Source: Streptomyces rhizoryzae
Lineage (GTDB): Bacteria; Actinomycetota; Actinomycetes; Streptomycetales; Streptomycetaceae
Length of the DNA: 64,000 bases
Direction of reading: 5' to 3'
NCBI RefSeq assembly: GCF_023155275.1
Contig: NZ_JALMUV010000022.1
Coordinates: forward strand, 1 to 64,000
Each line of letters starts with the position of its first letter. Position 1 is the first letter of the stretch. The position numbers and the translations under genes are program-made. Below the pieces are notes generated by a model, which was not told where the DNA came from, searched no databases, and saw only the letters and a program-made list of their open reading frames with translations. Of the stretch, positions 16,533-26,881 are shown piece by piece.

Positions 16533-19394
16533 TCAGACCCTCTGCCGGCGTACCAGGTCGTGCAGCCGGCCGCCGGTGTCGGCGAGGAGTTCGGCCGGGG
16601 TGCCCTGTTCCACGATCCGGCCCTCGGCCATCACGAGGACCCGGTCGGCGTCCAGCACCGTGGACAGGCGGTGCGCGATGACCACCCGGCTGGCGCTGAG
16701 CGCGCGGGTGCTGTCGATGACGATCCGCTGGGTCTCGTTGTCCAGGGCGCTGGTGGCCTCGTCGAAGAAGAGGATGCGGGGGCGGCGGACCAGCGCCTGG
16801 GCGATCATCAGGCGCTGGCGCTGGCCCCCGGAGATCGCCCCGCCGCCGGCGATCATGGTGTGCAGCCCCATCGGCATCCGCTTGATGTCCTCGGCCAGTC
16901 CGGCCATCTCGGCGGCCGCCCAGACCTCTTCCTGGGTGAACTCCGCGGCGCCGCAGATGCACTCCAGGAGGGAGCCGGTGAGCGGCTGGGCGTTCTGGAG
17001 CACCACCCCGCACTGGCGGCGGACGGCGGCCTGGTCGAGGGCGGCGAGGTCCTGGCCGTCGTAGAGGACGCTGCCGGAGGTCGGCCGGTCGAAGCCGATG
17101 AGCAGGCGGAGCAGGGTGGACTTGCCGCAGCCGCTGGGGCCGACCACGGCCACGAACTCACCGGGCCGGACCTGGAGGGTGACGTCGTCGAGGACGAGCG
17201 GGCCGTCCTCGCTGTAGCGGAAGGAGAGTTTGCGGGCCTCGATGGCGCCGGTGAGGACGCCGGGCTGGGAGCTGCCGCCGCGCACCTCGGGCGCCTCCTC
17301 CAGCACCGGCTTGATCTGTTCGAACATCGGCAGGGCCGCGGCGGCCGTGACGAAGGCGCCGGTGATCTGGGTGACCGAGGTGAGCAGCATGGTCACCGAG
17401 GTGTTGAAGGTCAGGAAGGAGCCGGCGGACATGCTGCCGCGGGCCGGGCCGGCCAGCAGCATGAACAGCGCGAGGGAGCAGAGCGGGAGGTAGACCGCGT
17501 TGAGGACGGTGGTGAGATTCTTGATCCGGCCGGCCTTCTGCTGGAGTTCGCGAGAGCGGGCGAACTCCCGGGCCCAGGCCGCGTAGGCGAAGGACTCGGC
17601 GGCCGCGACGCGCAGTTTCGGCAGTCCGCGCAGGGTCTGGAACGCCTGGTTGTTGAGCTTGTTGCCGAGCGTCACCAGCCGGCGCTGCCAGCGCAGTTCC
17701 CACAGGCCCATGATGAGGAAGACCGCGCCGATGACGAGCAGCATGGCCAGGGCGGCCAGCGCCAGCGGCACGCTGTAGACGAGCAGCAGGACGAGGTTGA
17801 CCGCGCCGACCGTGGCGGCCTGGACGGCGACCGGTCCGACGCCGGCCAGTACGCGGCGGATGGCGCTGATGCCCATGGCGGCGCCGGCCAGTTCGCCGGT
17901 GGAGCGGGCGGCGAAGAACGTGGTGGGCAGGCGCAGCAGCCGGTCCCAGACGGCGGGCTGGAGGGTGCTCTCGATGCGGCCCTCGATGCGCAGCACGGTC
18001 AGGTTCTGGAGCAGGGTGAACGCGGCGGCGACCACCCCGGAGATGATCACGGCCAGGGAGACCTGCACGATCGGGCCGCGGGCGGCGGCCGGGACGTAGA
18101 CGCCGAGGACCTTGCCGGTGGCGATCGGGACGAGTGCGCCCAGGGCGACCGTGACCAGGCCGCTCAGGGCGAGGTTGCGCAGGTCGGTGCGGGTGCCGCG
18201 GAGGCTGAAGCGCATCAGCCGCCAGAGGTTCGGCGGGCGTTCCGGCAGCGGCCGGTAGAACATCACGGCCTGTGGTTCGAATTCCCCGGCGTTGTCCTTG
18301 CCGATCCGGATCCGCAGCCCGGAGACCGGGTTGACCGCCTCGTAGCGGCCGCGGCGCCAGAGCAGGGCCACCGGGGCGCCGGACTTGGCGCGGTGGCCGA
18401 CCAGGGGGCCGGCGTCGGTGCGCCACCAGGGGCCGTCGAGGCGGACCGCGCGGGTGCGGATCCGGGAGGCCAGGGCGATCCGTTCGACCGGGCTGACCCG
18501 GTCGCCGGCGGCGCCCTTGGGGGGTTCGGTGAGGGTGATGCCGGCGGCCGCGGCGACCTTGCGGCAGACCGCAAAGGTGAGGTCGTCGCCGGCCCGGTCG
18601 CGGCCGGCCGCGGTGCGCTGGCCGCGGTCCTTGCCGATGGCGGCCAGCAGGGCCCGGTCGGCGCGTTCCCGGACGGCCTCGCCGGCCTTGATGCCGGCCG
18701 CCGCGCGGTCCTCGTGGGCGCGTTCGAGCTGCTCGATCCAGCGGTCGACGGCGGACAGCAGCCGGTACTGCTGGTTGACCATCCGCTGCCACAGGGCCGG
18801 GTCGATGAGCAGGTCGGCGGCGGCCTCGGCGCTGTAGGAGGCGCCGTAGCGGACGGTGCCGGGCGGTACCGGCATCCACAGGACGTCGTCGTCGGCCACC
18901 GCCTCGTCGGCGGGCCGGCCGTCCAGCGGCGCCTCGAACAGCACGCCCAGGCCGCGGGCGGTGCCGAGGGCGAAGGCGTGCTCCAGCGGGCCGGGCGCGG
19001 CGGTGCCGTAGGGGTCGTCGTGGCCGGGGGCGGGCGGGGGGAGTTCGCGCAGCGGGATGCGGCGCAGTCCGCAGTCGGGCGAGGGGCGGCCGACGAGGGT
19101 GTGCTGGGGGCCCTGGACGGGGCCGAGCAGCAGGGTGCCGGCTTCGAGGCGGCCGAGGAAGTGCCAGTGGCCTTCCTGGGCGGCGTCCACCGCGAAGAGG
19201 TCGAGGGTGCCGCCGGTGACGAGCCAGACGACGTGCGGGCCTTCGAGGGGGAGGTTGCGGTGCCCGGTGGGGTCGGCGGGGGCGCCGAGGCCGCCCAGGG
19301 CGTGGGTGACCGGGTCGCCGGGGGGCGGGGCGGGCGCGGCCGGTCCGGTGGCTCCGGTGGCTCCGGCGTCCGGGGACGGGTGTACGGATGCCAC
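16533..19394 (-). CDS. NHLM-type peptide-export ABC transporter without peptidase domain
   Basis: 953 residues from GTG 19394, one base after the stop of the upstream transporter gene. A ~370-residue N-terminal region with no known catalytic motif (cNMP-like LEGPHVVWLVTGGTLDLFAVD) is followed by an ABC membrane domain with several helices (about 405-680). The ATPase has GPSGCGKST, ISGGQRQRLMIAQA and ILFFDEATSALD. Length and layout match the second ABC component of NHLM systems, which export small double-glycine peptides together with the C39-containing partner and an HlyD-like adaptor encoded next door. Confidence 0.88.
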   Translation of the reverse strand: MASVHPSPDAGATGATGPAAPAPPPGDPVTHALGGLGAPADPTGHRNLPLEGPHVVWLVTGGTLDLFAVDAAQEGHWHFLGRLEAGTLLLGPVQGPQHTLVGRPSPDCGLRRIPLRELPPPAPGHDDPYGTAAPGPLEHAFALGTARGLGVLFEAPLDGRPADEAVADDDVLWMPVPPGTVRYGASYSAEAAADLLIDPALWQRMVNQQYRLLSAVDRWIEQLERAHEDRAAAGIKAGEAVRERADRALLAAIGKDRGQRTAAGRDRAGDDLTFAVCRKVAAAAGITLTEPPKGAAGDRVSPVERIALASRIRTRAVRLDGPWWRTDAGPLVGHRAKSGAPVALLWRRGRYEAVNPVSGLRIRIGKDNAGEFEPQAVMFYRPLPERPPNLWRLMRFSLRGTRTDLRNLALSGLVTVALGALVPIATGKVLGVYVPAAARGPIVQVSLAVIISGVVAAAFTLLQNLTVLRIEGRIESTLQPAVWDRLLRLPTTFFAARSTGELAGAAMGISAIRRVLAGVGPVAVQAATVGAVNLVLLLVYSVPLALAALAMLLVIGAVFLIMGLWELRWQRRLVTLGNKLNNQAFQTLRGLPKLRVAAAESFAYAAWAREFARSRELQQKAGRIKNLTTVLNAVYLPLCSLALFMLLAGPARGSMSAGSFLTFNTSVTMLLTSVTQITGAFVTAAAALPMFEQIKPVLEEAPEVRGGSSQPGVLTGAIEARKLSFRYSEDGPLVLDDVTLQVRPGEFVAVVGPSGCGKSTLLRLLIGFDRPTSGSVLYDGQDLAALDQAAVRRQCGVVLQNAQPLTGSLLECICGAAEFTQEEVWAAAEMAGLAEDIKRMPMGLHTMIAGGGAISGGQRQRLMIAQALVRRPRILFFDEATSALDNETQRIVIDSTRALSASRVVIAHRLSTVLDADRVLVMAEGRIVEQGTPAELLADTGGRLHDLVRRQRV

Positions 19395-19395
19395 G

Positions 19396-21675
19396 TCAGT
19401 GCTCCTTGACCAGCTCGGCGTAGGCGCCCCCGGCGGCGACCAGGTCCGCGTGCCGGCCGCGTTCGACGACCGTGCCGTGGTCCAGGACCACGATCTCGTC
19501 GCTGTCGCGGACGGTGCTCAGCCGGTGGGCGATGATGACGCAGGCGCAGCCGCGGCGGCGCAGGTTGTCCATGATGGCGGCCTCGGTCTCGGCGTCCAGG
19601 GCGCTGGTGACCTCGTCCAGGACGAGGATGCTGGGGCGCCGGACGAGGGCCCGGGCGATCTCCAGGCGCTGCCGCTGGCCGCCGGAGAAGTTGCGGCCGT
19701 CCTGCTCGACGCGGCTGTGGATGCCGTCGGGGCGGCGGGCGATGACGTCGTCGTAGAGGGCGGCGTCCTGGAGGGCGGCGATCACCGCGTCGTCCGGTAT
19801 GGAGGGGTCCCACAGGGCGACGTTGTCCCGGACGGTGCCCTCGAAGAGGAAGATGTCCTGGTCGACGAAGGAGACCGAGGCGGCGAGCACGCTGCGCGGG
19901 ATGTCGGCGAGCGGCCGGCCGTCGATCCGGATGGTGCCTTCCCAGGGCGTGTAGAGGCCGGAGAGGAGGCGGGAGACGGTGGACTTGCCGCTGCCGGAGC
20001 CGCCGACCAGGGCCACTTGGCGGCCGGGGCCGACGGCCAGGGAGAAGCCGGTGAGCAGGGGCTTGTCGAGCGGGCTGTAGCCGAACGTGACGTGGTCGAG
20101 GGTGACGTGGCCCTTGAGGCGGCGGGTGCCGGCGTCCGCGTCCGGGCGGGAGTAGTGGGTGTCGGCGGGGAAGCTCTCGACGTCCTTGAGGCGGGCGACG
20201 TCGGCGGCGAAGTCCTGGATCCGGCCGGCGACGCCGTTGAGCCGGGTGATCGGGGCGGTGAAGCGGGTGACCAGGGCCTGGAAGGCGACCAGCAGGCCGA
20301 TGGAGAGGTGGCCCTCGACGGCGCGCAGCCCGCCGATCCAGAGGATCAGGGCGCTGTTGAGGGTGGCGAGGGTGGGCGCGACGACGGCGAGCCAGGCGGT
20401 GGGGATGCCCAGGCGCTGCTGCTCCTCCAGGGTGGTGGCGTGCTGGCCGGCCCAGCGGCGGAAGTAGCCGTTCTCGCCGCCGGTGGCCTTCATGGTCTCG
20501 ATGAGCGTCAGGCCGGTGTAGGAGGTGTTGGTGAGGCGGGCGGTGTCGGCGCGCAGTTTCTGGGTGTGGGTGGCGCGCAGCCGGACGACGATGCGCATGG
20601 CGACGACGTTGAGCAGGGCGATCAGCACGCCGATGACGGTGAGTTGGGGGTCGTAGGTCCACAGCAGCACCGCGTAGAGGACGACGACGACGCCGTCGAC
20701 GGCGGCCGCGGCCAGGTCGCGGGCGAGGGTTTCGGCGACCGCGTCGTTGGACTGGAGGCGCTGGACGAGGTCGGCGGGTGAGCGCTGGGCGAAGAAGGTG
20801 ACCGGCAGGCGCAGCAGGTGGCGCAGGAAGCGGGCGCTGCTGAGGGTCGAGGAGATGATCCGGCCGCGCAGCAGGTTGGCCTGCTGGAGGCCGGTGAGGA
20901 CGGCGGTGAGGGCGACCATCGCGGTCATCGCGGCGAACAGCGGCCCCAGCAGCGAGGTCTGGTTGCCGATCAGGAACATGTCGATGTAGGTGCGGCTGAG
21001 CGCGGGCAGCGCGGCGCCGACGCCGACCAGCAGCAGGCTGGCGAGCAGCGCGGCCAGCAGGGTGCCGGTGGTGCCGCGGAGCCGGGCGGGCAGGGCGGCC
21101 AGGACGCTGGGCCGGCGTCCGCCCCGGCTGAAGGCTTCGGTGGGTTCGAAGACCAGGACGACGCCGGTGAAGCTGGTGTCGAAGTCCTCCATGGGCACGA
21201 ACCGGCGGCCCTTGTCGGGGTCGTTGAGGTGGACGCCGCGGCGGCCGAGGCGGCGGCCCATGCCGTCGTAGACGACGTAGTGGTTGAACTCCCAGAAGAG
21301 GATGGCCGGGGCCTGGACCTCGGCGAGCGCGGCCGGTTCCATCTGCATGCCCTTGGCCGCCAGGCCGTAACTGCGGGCGGCCTTGAGGAGGTTGCTGGCG
21401 CGGGAGCCGTCGCGGGAGACGCCGCAGGCGATCCGGAGTTCCTCCAGCGGGACGTGCCGCCCGTGGTGGGCGAGGACCATCGCCAGGGAGGCGGCGCCGC
21501 ACTCGACCGCTTCCATCTGGAGGACGGTGGGGGTCCGGACGGCCTTCTTCGCCTTGGGGGCGGGGACCGGCGTCCTCCGTCGGCGGGCGGGCGGTGCGCC
21601 GTCGGGGCGGTGGCGGCCGCGGCCGGCGGGCGGGAGGTGCTGCGGGGGCGCGGCGGAGGTGTCGGGGGCGGTCAC
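19396..21675 (-). CDS. NHLM-type ABC transporter with C39 leader peptidase
   Basis: 759 residues from GTG 21675, whose GTGA overlaps the HlyD stop. The N-terminal C39 peptidase has catalytic Cys59 (MEAVECGAASL), His132 (FNHYVVYDG) and Asp152 (LNDPDKGR). Then come a six-helix ABC membrane domain and an ATPase (GGSGSGKST, FSGGQRQRLEIARA, ILVLDEVTSALD). It should cleave double-glycine leaders and export the mature peptide. The obvious substrate is the 71-residue peptide encoded at 22722-22937. Residues 1-45 are Pro/Arg-rich linker. Confidence 0.92.
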   Translation of the reverse strand: MTAPDTSAAPPQHLPPAGRGRHRPDGAPPARRRRTPVPAPKAKKAVRTPTVLQMEAVECGAASLAMVLAHHGRHVPLEELRIACGVSRDGSRASNLLKAARSYGLAAKGMQMEPAALAEVQAPAILFWEFNHYVVYDGMGRRLGRRGVHLNDPDKGRRFVPMEDFDTSFTGVVLVFEPTEAFSRGGRRPSVLAALPARLRGTTGTLLAALLASLLLVGVGAALPALSRTYIDMFLIGNQTSLLGPLFAAMTAMVALTAVLTGLQQANLLRGRIISSTLSSARFLRHLLRLPVTFFAQRSPADLVQRLQSNDAVAETLARDLAAAAVDGVVVVLYAVLLWTYDPQLTVIGVLIALLNVVAMRIVVRLRATHTQKLRADTARLTNTSYTGLTLIETMKATGGENGYFRRWAGQHATTLEEQQRLGIPTAWLAVVAPTLATLNSALILWIGGLRAVEGHLSIGLLVAFQALVTRFTAPITRLNGVAGRIQDFAADVARLKDVESFPADTHYSRPDADAGTRRLKGHVTLDHVTFGYSPLDKPLLTGFSLAVGPGRQVALVGGSGSGKSTVSRLLSGLYTPWEGTIRIDGRPLADIPRSVLAASVSFVDQDIFLFEGTVRDNVALWDPSIPDDAVIAALQDAALYDDVIARRPDGIHSRVEQDGRNFSGGQRQRLEIARALVRRPSILVLDEVTSALDAETEAAIMDNLRRRGCACVIIAHRLSTVRDSDEIVVLDHGTVVERGRHADLVAAGGAYAELVKEH

Positions 21676-22478
21676 GAGAGCAGCCAATCGATCGGGTGCT
21701 GCGCGGCCAGGCGGACGGTGGCGGTGGCCTGGGTCATGGAGTCCAGGGCGAACGGCGGGCCGTTGGAGGTGGACCAGGCGTAGCCGGAGGCGGTGGGCGC
21801 GGGGTCGAGCCGGACCAGTACGGCGACGGGCCGGCCGGCCCGGGAGAACTGCTCGCCGAGTTGGGCGCTGCCGAGGAACGCGGAGATCCGCTGCCGGGAC
21901 TGGGCGGCGCGGCCGATGGCCGCGACGTGGCCGCGCAGCACGCCGAACCGCTGGGTGGGGGCGGAGGCGACGGTGAGGTCGACGGCGGCGCCGGGCGGGA
22001 TGGTGGCGGCGCTGTCGGCGGGGACGTAGAGGGTGGCGGTCAGCGGGTCGCGGCGGCCGGTGGTCCGCTCGACGGAGGCGAGGTCGGTGCCGGTGGTGAC
22101 GACCGAGCCGATGGTGGCGTCCAGTGCGGTGAGCCGGCCGTCGGCGAGCGCGCGCACGACGGTGGTGGTGCCCTGGGCGGTGCGTATCCTCACCAGGGGC
22201 GCGTTGGCGGCGACCTGCTTGCCCTCGTCGGCGAGGACCGCGGTCACCTGGCCGGCGACCGGGCTCTGGAGGACGTAGCTGCCGTGGCCGTGGGTGAGGA
22301 TGCCGGGGGCGGTGAGGGTCGAGGTGACCGTGCCGGTGACCGCCCAGACGGTCGCGGCGACCATGACGAGGACGGTGACGGCGAGCACCAGCCAGCCCTG
22401 GGGGCGGGCGAAGCGCACCGGGAGGTCGAGTTCCTCGGGCGATTGCAGCTTGGATAGGGCCTGTTGGCGGAACTGCAC
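21672..22478 (-). CDS. HlyD-like membrane-fusion protein of NHLM export system
   Basis: 268 residues. One transmembrane helix at about residues 30-53 (WLVLAVTVLVMVAATVWAV) is followed by biotinyl-lipoyl-like half-motifs (GILTHGHGSYVLQSPVAGQV, DGRLTALDATIGSVVTTG) and a beta-barrel-like C-terminal half. It is shorter than Gram-negative HlyD, as expected where there is no outer membrane. It bridges the two ABC transporters and is the first transporter gene of the operon, 243 bases after the peptide gene. Confidence 0.88.
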   Translation of the reverse strand: MQFRQQALSKLQSPEELDLPVRFARPQGWLVLAVTVLVMVAATVWAVTGTVTSTLTAPGILTHGHGSYVLQSPVAGQVTAVLADEGKQVAANAPLVRIRTAQGTTTVVRALADGRLTALDATIGSVVTTGTDLASVERTTGRRDPLTATLYVPADSAATIPPGAAVDLTVASAPTQRFGVLRGHVAAIGRAAQSRQRISAFLGSAQLGEQFSRAGRPVAVLVRLDPAPTASGYAWSTSNGPPFALDSMTQATATVRLAAQHPIDWLLS

Positions 22479-22588
22479 GGGGACTCGTCCTCAACTGCAC
22501 GGGCTGGTACGGGGACACGGCGGAACGCCGCCGGCGCGGGTGTCCGGCGGTGGGTCCCGACGAGGGTACCGGCGGCGGACAGCCGGGT

Positions 22589-22626
22589 GCCCCGGGGTCC
22601 GGTGAAGGAACCGGACACTCCGGGGC
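22589..22626 (-). terminator. Stem-loop between peptide gene and export genes
   Basis: GCCCCGG-G-GTCCGGT pairs with ACCGGAC-ACT-CCGGGGC around a six-base loop, about 95 bases past the peptide stop. It could end most transcripts and let a minority read into the transporter genes, giving more peptide than transporter. Confidence 0.5.
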
Positions 22627-22721
22627 ACTCGGTGCGGCAGGCCGGCAGGGAGGGGGCGCCGGCTGCCGCTGCGACCGCTCGGTACCGGCGGTGCCGCGCG
22701 GCGGCACCGGACCGGTCCGGG

Positions 22722-22937
22722 TCAGAGACCGGCGGTGAGGTTGCCCGCGACGCCCTGGACGTTCAGGCCGGTGGTCTGCTGGACCAGGCCGGTGGCGGTG
22801 TTGAGGACGCCCGAGACCGGGGCGACGGAGTCAACGGTGGTGGTGACGGTGCTGAGCACGCCGCCCACGAGGCCACCGGACACGTTGTCCAGGTCGGCGT
22901 CGGAGATTTCCTGGGTCTGCACCTGGGCGTTGTTCAT
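22722..22937 (-). CDS. Double-glycine leader bacteriocin-like peptide precursor
   Basis: 71 residues from ATG 22937, preceded by GAAAGGA. The leader MNNAQVQTQEISDADLDNVS ends in a GG pair at residues 21-22, the classical C39 cleavage site (compare ELxxVSGG leaders). The 49-residue core is rich in Val, Thr, Gly and Leu with no Cys, so thioether rings cannot form. Such precursors are sometimes annotated as type A2 lantipeptides, but I see no LanM, LanB or other modifying enzyme here. It is most simply an unmodified exported hydrophobic peptide carried by the adjacent NHLM system. Role could be antibacterial or developmental. Confidence 0.85.
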   Translation of the reverse strand: MNNAQVQTQEISDADLDNVSGGLVGGVLSTVTTTVDSVAPVSGVLNTATGLVQQTTGLNVQGVAGNLTAGL

Positions 22938-23609
22938 GATGGTTCCTTTCGGATCAATATCAAGAAAAAGCTGCGGTGGGCCGTCCGGTGGGTGACCCGG
23001 CCGCGGCCACGGTAGTCGGGCCCCCGATATCGGCAACCCCGGCGACTCCCGCGGTGCGATGGATCAAAGCATGCGGGCGGGTTGCCCTGCTAATCGGATC
23101 GGCGTCGATCCGGACGCCGCCGCGCCCCGGAATTACCGGACGTGTACATGCGTCCATCACATGGTCGAAGGTTCTTCACACCTCCCCCGGTTTCCTTTTC
23201 GTCGGACCGTCGTTACGGCACCAGCGGAATGGGACATTCCGGCACCAAGTCGCTGCTCAGCGGGGTGCGACCGGAGTGCCAAACCCCACCCCGCGAGGCG
23301 GCTGCGCATGCGGTGTGCAGATTTCCTGAAGGCCGCGGGGCTTTCGGTTGCGGGCGGTCGGCCGGCGGACCGGGAAGTCCGGTTCGCGTTTCCGCTGCAC
23401 AGCCGCGATGTTGCGGACGTTTTAACCGCACATGATTTCCCATGGCGTCCCGTGCGGTAATGACCGGAATTCTCACCACCCGCCCACCGCTATTCCACTG
23501 GAAACGGATTCACCGGGCAGAGAACGGACATATTCGCATAACTGCGGTAAGGGCGGTGGCCGGGGCGGCCGGGGTGGCAGCCGGCCGCCGTCCGGTGCAC
23601 GGTGGTCAG
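22938..23609. promoter_or_regulatory. Gene-free region with CGGAATG-N3-CATTCCG repeat
   Basis: About 670 bases with lower G/C than the rest and no credible gene. It holds the peptide promoter at its left end. At 23225-23241 there is a perfect inverted repeat (seven-base arms, three-base spacer), flanked on both sides by GGCACCA direct repeats. This is an operator-like arrangement whose regulator is unknown. Confidence 0.45.
23009..23036 (-). promoter_or_regulatory. Promoter of the double-glycine peptide gene
   Basis: On the minus strand TTGCCG (23031-23036) and TACCGT (23009-23014) lie 16 bases apart. They would start a transcript near 23002 with a ~65-base, A/T-rich leader. Confidence 0.45.
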
Positions 23610-24665
23610 GTGGATCCCGTGGCGGCGCTGGACCGGATCGCGTTCCTGCTGGAGCGGCAGGGGGCGGTGACGTACCGGGTGCAGGCGTTCCGCACGGCCG
23701 CGGCGGTGCTCGCCGGACTGCCGGCCGACGAACTGCGCGAGCGGGCCGGGAACGGCACGCTGGGCCGCCTCAAGGGGCTGGGCCCGAAAACCGTCCGGGT
23801 CGCCGAGGAGGCGCTGGCCGGGGACCGCCCCGCCTATCTGGCGCGGCTGGAGGAGGAGGCCGCCGCCCCGCTGGTCGGGGACGGGCGCGGCCAGGCCCTG
23901 CGGCGGGCGGTGCGCGGCGACTGCCATACGCACTCGGACTGGTCGGACGGCGGCAGCCCGGTGGAGGCGATGGCGCTGGCCGCCCGCGACCTCGGCCACG
24001 CCTGGTGCGCGCTGACCGACCACTCCCCCCGGCTCACCATCGCCCGCGGGCTGACCGCCGAGCGGCTGCGCCGGCAGCTGGAGCTGGTCGCGGAGGTCAA
24101 CGCCCGGCTGGCGCCGTTCCGGCTGCTGACCGGCATCGAGTGCGACATCCTCGACGACGGCGCGCTCGACCAGGAACCGGAGCTGCTGGACGAGCTGGAC
24201 GTGGTGGTCGCCTCGGTGCACTCCGCACTGCGGATGGACAAGGGGCCGATGACCCGGCGGATGGTGGCCGCGGCGAGCAATCCGCTGGTGGACGTGCTCG
24301 GCCACTGCACCGGGCGGCTGGTCGCCGGGCGGGGCCGCCCGGAGTCGGCGTTCGACGCCGCCGAGGTGTTCGCGGCCTGCGCCGAGCACCGCACCGCGGT
24401 CGAGATCAACTCCCGGCCGGACCGCCTCGACCCGCCGCGCCGGCTGCTCGGCCAGGCACTGGCGGCCGGCACCCTCTTCGCGATCGACAGCGACGCACAC
24501 GCGCCCGGCCAGCTGGACTGGCTGGACTACGGCTGCGCCCGGGCGGAGGAGTGCGGCGTCCCGGCGGAGCGGATCATCACCACCTGGACGGCGCGCCAGC
24601 TGGCGACCTGGACGCGGACCGGGCGCACCCCCCGCCCGGCCGGCCGCGCAACCGTCACCGGCTGA
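23610..24665 (+). CDS. PHP-domain phosphoesterase with PolX-like N-terminal HhH region
   Basis: 351 residues from GTG 23610; a longer reading from ATG 23442 adds unlikely sequence. The N-terminal ~90 residues resemble the 8-kDa and helix-hairpin-helix part of PolX (LKGLGPKTVRVAEEA). The PHP domain then carries metal-binding signatures GDCHTHSDWSDGG, TDHSPRL, GIECDI, ASVHSAL and DSDAHAP. The polymerase palm of full PolX is missing. PHP domains hydrolyse phosphoesters, often as DNA 3'-5' exonucleases. It stands alone and converges on the LysR gene. Confidence 0.85.
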   Translation: MDPVAALDRIAFLLERQGAVTYRVQAFRTAAAVLAGLPADELRERAGNGTLGRLKGLGPKTVRVAEEALAGDRPAYLARLEEEAAAPLVGDGRGQALRRAVRGDCHTHSDWSDGGSPVEAMALAARDLGHAWCALTDHSPRLTIARGLTAERLRRQLELVAEVNARLAPFRLLTGIECDILDDGALDQEPELLDELDVVVASVHSALRMDKGPMTRRMVAAASNPLVDVLGHCTGRLVAGRGRPESAFDAAEVFAACAEHRTAVEINSRPDRLDPPRRLLGQALAAGTLFAIDSDAHAPGQLDWLDYGCARAEECGVPAERIITTWTARQLATWTRTGRTPRPAGRATVTG

Positions 24666-24689
24666 CGGGCCGCCGGCCGGGCGGGCGGC

Positions 24690-25598
24690 TCACCCCTGGG
24701 CGGCCGCCGCCGTACGCAGTGCGGCCAGCACCGGGCGGAACAGCGGGTGGTCCTCCGACCCGCGCCGGACCGCCGCGAAGACCCGGCGGGTGGGCGCCGC
24801 CCCGTCCACCGGCCGGACCACCACCCCGCCCAGATCCATCCCGCGCAGCGCCGAGCGCGGCACCAGCGCCACCCCCGCGCCCGCCGAGGCCAGCGCCACC
24901 ACCGCCCGGAAGTCGTCCGAGGAGTGCGTCAGCCGGGGCCGGAACCCGGCGTGCTCGCAGGCCAGCACCACCACGTCGTGGCAGGGGTTGCCGGAGTAGG
25001 GACCGATCCAGTCGTCCTTGGCGAGCCCGGCCAGCGGCACCGCCGCCGCCCCGGCCAGCGGGTGGCGCGGCGGCAGCACCGCGTCGAACGGCTCGGCGTA
25101 GAGCGGGACGCGGGTCAGCCTGGGGTCGTCCGCGTCCGGTGCGCCGCGGTACTCGACCGCGACCGCCACGTCGACCTGCCGGTCCAGGACCATCGGCAGG
25201 CTCGCGTCGCCCTCGGCGTCCTGGACCCGGACGCGGATCCCGGGCGCGGAGCGGGCGAGTTCGGCCAGGGCCGGGGCGAGCACCAGCCCGATGCCGGTCG
25301 CGAAGGCGGCGACGGTCACCGTGCCCGCCTCGCCCTGGTCATAGGCGGCCAGCTCCGCCTCGGCGCGCTCCAGCTGGGCCAGCACCGCGTGGGTGTGGCC
25401 GAGCAGGATGTCGCCGGCCGGCGTCAGCCGGACCCCGCGGGCGCCGCGCTCGACGAGCCGGTGGCCGGTCTCCTGCTCCAGCGCGGCGAGCTGCTGGGAG
25501 ACGGCCGAGGGCGTGAGGTAGAGGGCGGCGGCCGCGGCGGTCACCGTGCGGTGGTCGGCCAGCGCACGGAGGATGTGCAGCCGGCGTGCTTCGATCAT
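24690..25598 (-). CDS. LysR-family regulator, probably of threonine catabolism
   Basis: 302 residues with an N-terminal winged helix-turn-helix (VTAAAAALYLTPSAVSQQLAALE) and a LysR substrate-binding domain from about residue 90. It lies 49 bases after kbl on the same strand, so it is likely co-transcribed with tdh and kbl and may regulate them; the effector is unknown. Confidence 0.9.
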   Translation of the reverse strand: MIEARRLHILRALADHRTVTAAAAALYLTPSAVSQQLAALEQETGHRLVERGARGVRLTPAGDILLGHTHAVLAQLERAEAELAAYDQGEAGTVTVAAFATGIGLVLAPALAELARSAPGIRVRVQDAEGDASLPMVLDRQVDVAVAVEYRGAPDADDPRLTRVPLYAEPFDAVLPPRHPLAGAAAVPLAGLAKDDWIGPYSGNPCHDVVVLACEHAGFRPRLTHSSDDFRAVVALASAGAGVALVPRSALRGMDLGGVVVRPVDGAAPTRRVFAAVRRGSEDHPLFRPVLAALRTAAAAQG

Positions 25599-25646
25599 GG
25601 TTCCAGTTTCGCAGGGTCCGCCCGCTTCCTCCCCGGGGGTGCCCGG

Positions 25647-26840
<1,194 letters not shown>

Positions 26841-26881
26841 CAGGGGTGTCTCCTAGGGGCGGGGCGGTGGGGTGGCGGGGG

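Noticed and set aside
19057..20781. Long plus-strand frame opposite the NHLM transporters
   Set aside because: Antisense shadow of well-supported ABC transporter genes; composition is repetitive without motifs.
22722..22937. Lanthipeptide precursor
   Set aside because: The core has no Cys and no LanM, LanB or LanC gene is nearby.
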